Source: Nitrosococcus wardiae (GTDB lineage Bacteria; Pseudomonadota; Gammaproteobacteria; Nitrosococcales; Nitrosococcaceae). Taken from it: 64,000 nt of DNA. Of this stretch, positions 57,502 to 64,000 are shown one piece after another. The translations under genes were made by a program, and so were the position numbers. Where the stretch lies: NCBI RefSeq assembly GCF_004421105.1, contig NZ_CP038033.1, positions 453,659-517,658 of the forward strand, read 5' to 3'. Below the pieces are notes generated by a model. The model saw only the letters and a program-made list of their open reading frames with translations, was not told the DNA's origin and did no database searches. How positions within the stretch are numbered: the first letter of the stretch is position 1; every line of letters begins with the position of its first letter.

Positions 57502-59574
57502 CTAACTACCCACACTGGCCACGATGCGGACCTGCTTATCTTCCGGTATTTCGTTGTAGGACAGCACCTTAAGTTCAGGAATAGTGTGGTGAACAAACCG
57601 TGCAAGCCAAGCCCTTAATGCTCCCTGTACCAATAGTATGGCTGGCTTTCCAGCGGCCTCCTGCCGCTGCGTACTTTCCTTCAAAGTGCGGTGCAATTTT
57701 TCCGCTAGTCCAGGTTCCATATTGAGCCCCCCTCCTTCGCTGGCAGCCTGTAAGGAACGTAGCAATAATTGTTCCAGTTCAGGAGATATAGAAATGACCT
57801 CAAGTTCTTTAGTTAGACCATTGATATGCTGAACAATAGAACGTCCAAGGGCGATACGAACCATGGCCGTCAATACGGCGGGGTCTTGACTCCGCAGCGC
57901 GTGCTCTGCCAAAGTTTCGACGATAGTCCGCATATCGCGAATAGGCACCCCCTCCGCTAATAGTTGCTGTAACACCTTCTGCACAACGCCCAGGGGCAAG
58001 GTGTCAGGCACCACTCCCTCCGCCAGTTTGGGGGCGACTTTGGCTAGATTCTCCAAGAGCTGCTGCACTTCCTCCCGCCCCAATAACTCATGGGCATGGC
58101 TTTGGAGGATTTGACTCAAGTGAGTGGCAATGACGGTCCCGGCATCGACCACCGTATAGCCTTGCATTTGAGCTCGCTCCCGTTGGGCTGGCTCGATCCA
58201 GAGGGCTTCTAAGCCAAATGCAGGATCCTGAGTGGGGGTTCCTTCCACTTTACCGAAAACCTGACCGGGATTAATGGCCATCTCCCGTTCGGGGAAAATT
58301 TCTGCCTCTCCCACCGTGACACTAAAAAGGGTAATCCGATAAGCCGTGGGAGCCAGGTTTAAGTTATCGCGGATATGAACGGCTGGGATCAAGAATCCCC
58401 ATTCCTGGGACAATTTTTTCCGCACCCCTTTGATGCGTCCCATCAACTGCCCTCCCTGGGCCTTATCCACCATGGGAATCAAGCGATAGCCTATCTCCAG
58501 GCCGATGGGGTCCACGGGAGGAATATCCTCCCAAGAAAGTTCCGGAGTTTCTAGGGGAGCCGCCGCCGGTGGTGACGGTGCCGCCTCAGCTTTCTGCCGC
58601 CGGCTGAGATGCCAAGCAGCAAAGCCGCAAAGAGAGGCTAATCCTAAAAAGGCGAGGTTAGGCATTCCGGGGATAAGCCCCATGCCCCCGAGGACGGCGG
58701 CAACAACGCCCAAGGGTTTAGGATTTTCAAACAATTGGGTCAAAATTTGGGTACCCATGTCTTGGGCATGGGAAACCCGGGTGACAAGAATGCCTGCGGC
58801 AGTAGAGAGCACCAAGGAAGGAATCTGGGCGACCAAGCCGTCGCCAATGGTCAACAGAGTATAGTTCCGGGCTGCCTCGCTAAAGGAAAGATCATGTTGG
58901 AGGAGCCCCACCGAGAGCCCCCCAATGACATTGATCAGCAGAATTAAAATCCCTGCAATAGCATCGCCGCGAACAAACTTGCTAGCCCCATCCATGGAGC
59001 CATAAAAGTCAGCTTCCTGCATGATTTCCTGGCGCCGGAGCCGGGCTTCTTCCTGCTCAATCAGACCGGCATTGAGATCCGCATCAATAGCCATCTGCTT
59101 ACCAGGCATGGCATCCAAGGTAAAGCGGGCACTCACCTCGGAAATGCGGGTTGCCCCCTTGGTCACCACCACAAAATTGATGATGACCAAAATCAGAAAC
59201 ACCACCAGGCCCACCGCATAGTTGCCTCCAATCACAAACTCGCCAAAAGCCTGGATGACCTGGCCAGCGGCAGCGGGACCCGTATGGCCCTCCAATAGCA
59301 CTGCCCGCGTAGAAGCCACATTCAAAGCCAGCCGCATTAGGGTGGCAAGCAGCAAAACTGTGGGAAAAGCAGCAAAATCCAGTGGCCGGTGAGCGTAAAC
59401 ACCTGCAAGCAATACCACCAGCGCCAGGGAAATATTGAAAGTAAAAAGTAAATCGAGCAGTACCGCCGGCAACGGCAACACCATCATCGACAGCATGAGG
59501 AGAAGTATTAATGGCGCACCTAGCCCATTACGGCTTAGTTCCCGCAAATGTCCCAGCACGCTTGCAGCATTCAT
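57502..59574 (-). CDS. flhA: flagellar type III export protein FlhA
   Basis: A 690-residue export gate protein. The N-terminal half has about eight helices, including LPLPAVLLDLLFTFNISLALVVLLAGVY and VVTKGATRISEVSARFTLDAMPGKQMAIDADLNAG (the FHIPEP signature). The C-terminal half is the cytoplasmic nonameric ring domain that docks substrate chaperones. I use ATG 59574, which has AGGAG seven bases upstream, rather than the GTG one codon before it. The gap to flhB is 4 bp. Confidence 0.97.
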   Translation of the reverse strand: MNAASVLGHLRELSRNGLGAPLILLLMLSMMVLPLPAVLLDLLFTFNISLALVVLLAGVYAHRPLDFAAFPTVLLLATLMRLALNVASTRAVLLEGHTGPAAAGQVIQAFGEFVIGGNYAVGLVVFLILVIINFVVVTKGATRISEVSARFTLDAMPGKQMAIDADLNAGLIEQEEARLRRQEIMQEADFYGSMDGASKFVRGDAIAGILILLINVIGGLSVGLLQHDLSFSEAARNYTLLTIGDGLVAQIPSLVLSTAAGILVTRVSHAQDMGTQILTQLFENPKPLGVVAAVLGGMGLIPGMPNLAFLGLASLCGFAAWHLSRRQKAEAAPSPPAAAPLETPELSWEDIPPVDPIGLEIGYRLIPMVDKAQGGQLMGRIKGVRKKLSQEWGFLIPAVHIRDNLNLAPTAYRITLFSVTVGEAEIFPEREMAINPGQVFGKVEGTPTQDPAFGLEALWIEPAQRERAQMQGYTVVDAGTVIATHLSQILQSHAHELLGREEVQQLLENLAKVAPKLAEGVVPDTLPLGVVQKVLQQLLAEGVPIRDMRTIVETLAEHALRSQDPAVLTAMVRIALGRSIVQHINGLTKELEVISISPELEQLLLRSLQAASEGGGLNMEPGLAEKLHRTLKESTQRQEAAGKPAILLVQGALRAWLARFVHHTIPELKVLSYNEIPEDKQVRIVASVGS

Positions 59575-59578
59575 CACA

Positions 59579-60712
59579 TTACTCCTTCCTCAAATCTTCA
59601 GGTATCGGGAGATCATCGGGAAAGAAGGTAGGCTTAACGCCCCCTTGTCGCTGGTAGCGACGCAATTGGAAGACATAGGCCAATACTTGCGCCACGGCCA
59701 CATACAGTCCGGCTGGAATTTCCTGATTCAATTCAGTGCTGTAATAAAGAGCGCGGCTTAAGGATGGCGCCGAAAGAATAGGCACCTTATTGGCTGCTGC
59801 CACGGCCCGAATTTTGAGGGCCACCTGATCGGCACCTTTAGCTACCACACGCGGGGCTCCCCCCTTATCCTGCTGGTAATCCAAAGCTACCGCATAATGG
59901 GTGGGATTGGTCACCACCACATTGGCCTGGGGAATCGCTGCCATCATCCGGCGACCCGCTATTTCCCGCTGTACTCGACGAATCCTTGCCTTGAGTTCAG
60001 GGCTACCCTCGGTTTCTTTATGCTCCTCTTTAATCTCTTGAGGAGTCATCCTCAGCTGCCGAGTATGGTGCCAGTGTTGAAAGGGGGCATCGATAGCGGC
60101 GATGAGCCCAAGGCTGGCCGAAAGAGCCAAAAAACTCCATCCTATCAAGTGGGCGAGTTGGAATAGAGCGGGGATAAGCCCTTGTTGCCCCAAAGCGATG
60201 AGATCGGGGCCCAAATACCAAAACAGCACACAAGCGACTCCCCCCAAAAGCAAAAACTTAACTAAGGCCTTGAGTAACTCCATCCACCCTTGGGGGCCAA
60301 AGACTCGTTTCATGCCCTTAAGAGGATCTAATTTCTCCCACTTAAACCCCAGCGCCTGGAGGCTGAAACTCCACCCTCCCATCAGCAGGGGCGCTGCTAA
60401 TGCGGCAATGAGCGTCAAGAGTAGAAAAGGCATTATCGTTTTGAGGGCTTCCCAGATGGCTTGCTGAAACTGCAAAATGGCAGCAGTTGGCTCGAAGATC
60501 TGGGCCCGCTCTAAGCGCAGGCCCTGCCGCATCAGTCCAGCAAGCCCTTGAAGAAAAAACTCTCCCATCAACAACAAACCCAAGGCAGAACTCAGCAGCA
60601 AAGCCGTCGTATTGAGTTCCCGGGAACGGGGAACCTGGCCCTTTTCCCGGGCTTCCTGCTGACGTTTCGGAGTCGGTTGTTCCGTCCGCTCTTGGGCGCT
60701 AGATTCCGCCAT
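59579..60712 (-). CDS. flhB: flagellar export switch protein FlhB
   Basis: A 377-residue protein with four helices and a cytoplasmic domain that cuts itself between Asn and Pro in VVTNPTHYAVAL (about residue 268-272) to switch substrate class. The N terminus SAQERTEQPTPKRQQEAREKGQVPRSRELN is typical. Its ATG overlaps the fliR stop by one base. Confidence 0.97.
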   Translation of the reverse strand: MAESSAQERTEQPTPKRQQEAREKGQVPRSRELNTTALLLSSALGLLLMGEFFLQGLAGLMRQGLRLERAQIFEPTAAILQFQQAIWEALKTIMPFLLLTLIAALAAPLLMGGWSFSLQALGFKWEKLDPLKGMKRVFGPQGWMELLKALVKFLLLGGVACVLFWYLGPDLIALGQQGLIPALFQLAHLIGWSFLALSASLGLIAAIDAPFQHWHHTRQLRMTPQEIKEEHKETEGSPELKARIRRVQREIAGRRMMAAIPQANVVVTNPTHYAVALDYQQDKGGAPRVVAKGADQVALKIRAVAAANKVPILSAPSLSRALYYSTELNQEIPAGLYVAVAQVLAYVFQLRRYQRQGGVKPTFFPDDLPIPEDLRKE

Positions 60713-61488
60713 TAACCCTCTTCTCTCAGCAGGGTCCGAATAAGGTCCAGGGCAGTATCAACAAGGTTGACTAGATGACTGGAGGCACTGGGTAAAGTGA
60801 ATAAAAGTATCCCAAAACCCAGGATGAGGGTGAGGGGAAAGCCGATGGAAAAGGGATTCAATTGAGGAGCAGCGCGAGTCATCACGCCAAAGGTTAAGTT
60901 AACCAACAGCAACGCCCCAATGGCCGGCAAAGCAATCAGCATACTGCCGGCAAACATCCAACTGCCTCCCCCGACCAGTTGCCAAAAATTATCCGAACTC
61001 AAACTACCCATCCCAAGGGGCAACCTATAAAAACTCTCCGCCAACACCTGGATCACCACTAAATGACCGTCTAAAGCCAAAAACACGAGGGTGATTAAGA
61101 TTTGGTAGAGTTGTGAAACTACTGAAACCGAAACCCCATGCTGGGGATCTATCATGGAGGCAAACCCTAGCCCCATCTGCATTGCTACAGTTTGACCACC
61201 AATGACAAAGGCCTGGAACACCATCTGTAGTACCAAGGCCATAGCTATCCCAATCAGGAACTGTTGGACAATCAGCCCCCCTCCTTGCAAACTCAAGATA
61301 GGGACGGGAGTGCTCGGGATCACAGGGGCAATGACTACCGTTAAGGCCAGTGCGAGGACTAACCGCACGCGCGCCGGGACCACAGTGCTCCCAAAGAGCG
61401 GAACCGCCATCACGAATGCGCCGATCCGGCAAAAAGGCCACAGATAAGCACCGATCAAAGTGCTAACTTCGTCGCTGGTAAAATGCAT
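60712..61488 (-). CDS. fliR: flagellar export apparatus protein FliR
   Basis: A 258-residue protein with six helices, part of the FliPQR core pore of the flagellar export gate. The start at ATG 61488 gives MHFTSDEVSTLIGAYLWPFCRIGAFVMAVPLFG, the usual N terminus. The frame is open to 61572 but that part lies over fliQ. VVIQVLAESFYRLPLG and GFPLTLILGFGILL are family features. It starts 4 bp after fliQ. Confidence 0.95.
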   Translation of the reverse strand: MHFTSDEVSTLIGAYLWPFCRIGAFVMAVPLFGSTVVPARVRLVLALALTVVIAPVIPSTPVPILSLQGGGLIVQQFLIGIAMALVLQMVFQAFVIGGQTVAMQMGLGFASMIDPQHGVSVSVVSQLYQILITLVFLALDGHLVVIQVLAESFYRLPLGMGSLSSDNFWQLVGGGSWMFAGSMLIALPAIGALLLVNLTFGVMTRAAPQLNPFSIGFPLTLILGFGILLFTLPSASSHLVNLVDTALDLIRTLLREEG

Positions 61489-61492
61489 TACC

Positions 61493-61762
61493 TCACCCGA
61501 TAAGGGCAGGAATATCCCTAAACAACTGCTGGGTATAATCCAGCACCAACTGCAGCATCCAAGGGCCGGCAAGGGCCATGGTAAGCAAGATAGCCAAGAG
61601 TTTAGGGATAAAGCTCAGAGTCATCTCATTGATCTGAGTAGCTGCTTGAAACATGCTCACCAAGAGGCCCACCGCTAACGGCGGTAACAAGAGGACCAGC
61701 AACAAGAGGGTGATAATTTCAAGACTACGGTGGAGAAGGGAAAGCACGGTATCGGGAGTCAT
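61493..61762 (-). CDS. fliQ: flagellar export apparatus protein FliQ
   Basis: An 89-residue, two-helix protein, full length for Fli[56 protein letters not shown]. It overlaps the end of fliP (ATGA) and is coupled to it. Confidence 0.96.
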   Translation of the reverse strand: MTPDTVLSLLHRSLEIITLLLLVLLLPPLAVGLLVSMFQAATQINEMTLSFIPKLLAILLTMALAGPWMLQLVLDYTQQLFRDIPALIG

Positions 61763-62583
61763 GGCGCTATATAAAAGCTTGAGGCTAAGGTTCCCATAAG
61801 CAAGGACCAGCCATCAATCAATACAAACAGCAGGAGCTTAAAGGGTAACGACACCAGCATAGGAGAGAGCATCATCATTCCCATGGCCATGAGCACACTG
61901 GCCACCACTAGATCGATAATGAGGAAAGGGATAAACAGCAAGAAGCCAATCTGAAAAGCCGTCTTGAGTTCACTGGTAATAAAAGCGGGCACCAACAAGG
62001 AAAAGGGAACTTGAGCCGGGGACTCAAAGGCTTTCTGCCCAGCGATCTCTGCAAATAGCTGCAGGTCAGTCTCCCGAGTCTGGGCCATCATGAAATGGCG
62101 AAATGGCTCTCTTGCCCGTACCAAAGCCTCCATTACGGGAATTTCTTCTTGCAGGTAAGGCTTTACCCCCTCCTGGTAGGCCTTATCAAGGACCGGGCCC
62201 ATGATAAAGAAAGTCAAAAATAGGGTAAGCCCAATCAGAATTTGGCTAGAGGGACTCTGGGCTAATCCCAAGGCCTGGCGCAGGATCGAGAGCACCACAA
62301 TAATGCGGGTAAAGGAGGTCATCATCATGACCGCCGCCGGGAGTAGGGTAAGGGCTGTCATAAGTACTAAAATCTGCAAAGTGACGGTATAGGTCTGCTC
62401 GCCACTCCCCTCTGTCGTCACCGCTAGCGCCGGCACACCGGGTGCAGCCAAACTTACTGCTGGAGGCAGCAACAGCAACGCAGCCAACCAGACACAGAGC
62501 GCTAACTTGCCTCCCCCGGGCTTGAATTCCCCCCCGCTGGCTTGCCTTTTCTTCCTCTGCCAGAATTTTCTTTCCCCCCTCAT
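61759..62583 (-). CDS. fliP: flagellar export apparatus protein FliP
   Basis: A 274-residue protein. From ATG 62583 there is a basic leader, a signal-like helix (about residues 27-47), then the four-helix FliP core with [31 protein letters not shown] and [35 protein letters not shown] marks the periplasmic segment. The frame is open to 62838 across fliO, but that stretch has no homology and overlaps fliO in another frame. Its ATG overlaps the fliO stop by 4 bp. Confidence 0.95.
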   Translation of the reverse strand: MRGERKFWQRKKRQASGGEFKPGGGKLALCVWLAALLLLPPAVSLAAPGVPALAVTTEGSGEQTYTVTLQILVLMTALTLLPAAVMMMTSFTRIIVVLSILRQALGLAQSPSSQILIGLTLFLTFFIMGPVLDKAYQEGVKPYLQEEIPVMEALVRAREPFRHFMMAQTRETDLQLFAEIAGQKAFESPAQVPFSLLVPAFITSELKTAFQIGFLLFIPFLIIDLVVASVLMAMGMMMLSPMLVSLPFKLLLFVLIDGWSLLMGTLASSFYIAP

Positions 62584-63071
62584 GGCGACTCCCCTGGTCT
62601 CAACGCTCGTTCCAAATGCTGGACAAAGGGGCTTCTCGAGGAGTGAGGAGGCATCGGGAGAGGAGTCTTCAGCACATGCAGGGTCCGTATCTGCCCTGGA
62701 CAAACCCCAAGCAACAACTGTTGCTCGCCAACCTGCACTAATACGACCCGTTCCCGGGTCCCCAGGGAGATCCCTTCCAGAATTTGTAGGTTGCGATGCG
62801 CGCCACGTTGCAAGCCAGGAAGCCGACGCAAAAGCCAAGCCGCTAAGGCAATAATTGCCAGCACTAGCCCCAGTGCAAAAACCATCTGCAGCACTTCACC
62901 CGCAGCAACTTTCTGGGCAGAAAATCCCGAGGTTGGTTCCTCGCTTCCCTGGGCTTGTTCTCCTGATATTGTGGTCGGCTGGGCGGTTATGCTTGCGGCC
63001 CAAGCCGCCTGCCCTGTAGAGACCAACAGCGATAAGGCAAAGACAATAACAGGATAAGGGAATTTACTCAT
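62580..63071 (-). CDS. fliO: flagellar export protein FliO
   Basis: A 163-residue protein that helps FliP assemble. It has a signal-like N terminus (about residues 1-26, ending near AWA), a short Gln/Ser-rich linker, one membrane helix (about 60-82) and a small cytoplasmic domain ([40 protein letters not shown]). Sequence conservation in FliO is low, but the position between fliN and fliP settles it. It overlaps fliN by 4 bp. Confidence 0.93.
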   Translation of the reverse strand: MSKFPYPVIVFALSLLVSTGQAAWAASITAQPTTISGEQAQGSEEPTSGFSAQKVAAGEVLQMVFALGLVLAIIALAAWLLRRLPGLQRGAHRNLQILEGISLGTRERVVLVQVGEQQLLLGVCPGQIRTLHVLKTPLPMPPHSSRSPFVQHLERALRPGESP

Positions 63072-63526
63072 TTTAACTTCCTTACCCGCTCGGTGGTGCT
63101 GATCACATCGGTAAGACGAATACCAAATTTCTCATTGACCACCACGACTTCGCCATGGGCAATAAGACAGCCATTGACTAACACATCTAGGGGTTCCCCA
63201 GCGAGCCGATCCAATTCCACGACCGAACCCCGAGTTAATTTCAGTAAATCTCGGATGCTAATCCTGGTACGCCCTATTTCCATGGCTATGGTCACCGGAA
63301 TATCCAAAATAAGATCCAAGTTAATATCCTTGGCAGCTGCTGTGGGATCAGCTGCCAACTCTTCCAATGCTGCCGGGGTATAGGGCTCGGCAGATGACTC
63401 CGCCTGGGCCTTGGAGGTCGACGTTTGCCCTTGCTTAGAACCCAAATCGCCAATTTGCTCTCCCGCCAGCGAGGCTACCCATTCATCAGCGGCAGTGGGA
63501 TCTTGATTTTTAGGATGATCGGTCAT
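63068..63526 (-). CDS. fliN: flagellar motor switch protein FliN
   Basis: A 152-residue C-ring protein. The C-terminal SpoA domain (about 70-150) has ILDIPVTIAMEIGRTRISIRDLLKLTRGSVVELDRLAGEPLDVLVNGCLIAHGEVVVVNEKFGIRLTDV. A longer acidic, Ala/Ser-rich N terminus precedes it, as in Pseudomonas-type FliN. It overlaps fliM by 17 bp. Confidence 0.96.
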   Translation of the reverse strand: MTDHPKNQDPTAADEWVASLAGEQIGDLGSKQGQTSTSKAQAESSAEPYTPAALEELAADPTAAAKDINLDLILDIPVTIAMEIGRTRISIRDLLKLTRGSVVELDRLAGEPLDVLVNGCLIAHGEVVVVNEKFGIRLTDVISTTERVRKLK

Positions 63527-64000
63527 AGGCGACCTTCTGGCTTAAAGTAGGCTTCTCCGCAAACAATCCCTGATGGGGCAAAGATTCGACTACTTTCAAG
63601 GCGTAATTATCGTTATGAACCCCATAACGGGCACGAAACACCGGAACCCCATCTGCCAAGGCAGTGAGGGTAGAGGACAAGTCAATGGGCAAAATATCAC
63701 CCGGCTCAAGCGCTAATATTTCTCGTAAGGAAAGTTGGGTCTCTGCAAGGGTACAGGATAGCTCGACCTCTGCTTCCAGAATTTTTTCTTGCAGAGCCTG
63801 ATCCCAGCGTTCGTCTACTTGGTTGGCGCCACTTTGCCTTCCCACCTCCAATAATTCACGAATGGGCTCCAGCATGGCATAGGGCAAAGTAATATGGAAT
63901 TCCCCCCCCCCTCCATCGAACTCCACGTAAAAGGTGGAGACCACCACCACTTCACTGGGGCTAACAATGGTGGCAAACAGAGGGTTAGGTTCTGCCTGTA
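63510..64000 (-). CDS. fliM: flagellar motor switch protein FliM (C-terminal part)
   Basis: FliM runs off the end of the window. The frame is open from 63510 through the last base with no true start. Visible parts are SPSEVVVVSTFYVEFDGGGGEFHITLPYAMLEPIRELL (middle domain) and the C-terminal SpoA domain. No start is assigned: the GTG at 63950 is internal. A run of ten G (63902-63911, coding strand) encodes the Gly stretch, in a position where relatives also have several Gly. It is the first visible gene of the fliMNOPQR-flhBA operon. Confidence 0.95.
   Translation of the reverse strand, partial: QAEPNPLFATIVSPSEVVVVSTFYVEFDGGGGEFHITLPYAMLEPIRELLEVGRQSGANQVDERWDQALQEKILEAEVELSCTLAETQLSLREILALEPGDILPIDLSSTLTALADGVPVFRARYGVHNDNYALKVVESLPHQGLFAEKPTLSQKVAYDRSS

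Overview
This is a 64 kb chromosomal stretch of a gammaproteobacterium. The pointers are the aroQ-accB-accC-prmA-fis-purH backbone, a class I adenylate cyclase (cyaA), erpA, and a flagellar block in Pseudomonas order (fliMNOPQR-flhB-flhA-flhF-flhG-fliA-motCD). My best guess is a purple-sulfur-type lineage (Chromatiales, Nitrosococcus-like). That rests on overall protein flavour, not on any diagnostic gene such as amo or hao, none of which is here. I see no rRNA, tRNA, CRISPR array, prophage or intact insertion sequence.

Layout. 1-995: end of a PQQ-type sugar dehydrogenase/NHL double propeller. 1050-5218: rsmJ, a DUF4389 membrane protein, and a cutA-dsbD-tlpA operon for metal tolerance and periplasmic thiol redox. 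5464-10761: aroQ, accB, accC, prmA, fis and purH (housekeeping). 10896-17806: cyaA, argC, a DUF6776 coiled-coil protein, bactofilin, erpA, a thioredoxin-like [2Fe-2S] ferredoxin and a squalene-synthase-like protein with degraded catalytic motifs. 17828-23552 (minus strand): rluB, scpB, scpA, trpS, an M50 protease and serS. 23757-24105: a frameshifted zinc-ribbon gene. 24312-26558: a guanidinium exporter (SMR), a class I glutamine amidotransferase and threonine dehydratase.

26732-30964 is an accessory locus: a divergent ATP-grasp protein overlapping a CocE/NonD hydrolase, facing a D-Ala-D-Ala-ligase-like ATP-grasp enzyme. It looks like an uncharacterised peptide ligation/hydrolysis system. 31067-39490: an NfeD-like protein, a CPA2 antiporter, phhB, a YdjM-like protein, a DUF1499 protein and a 1202-residue PilZ-DUF1631-GGDEF-EAL protein. 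39775-42215: a small putative prenyl-lipid cluster (UbiA-like membrane protein, polyprenyl synthetase, UbiE-like methyltransferase). 42390-48587: a small coiled-coil protein, two TerC-family proteins and a large MscK-type channel between them. 49000-51573: a complete AmmeMemoRadiSam set (amrS divergent from amrB-amrA). 51585-64000: a pentapeptide-repeat protein, DUF2802, motD, motC, then the tightly overlapped flagellar export/regulatory operon, ending inside fliM.

The main oddities are the two accessory enzyme loci (26.7-31.0 kb and 39.8-42.2 kb), a palindromic repeat present twice, each time between convergent genes, the degenerate squalene-synthase homologue, the frameshifted zinc-ribbon gene, loss of the chemotaxis genes that usually sit inside the flagellar block, and several 9-10 bp G/C tracts, including a G10 run inside fliM.
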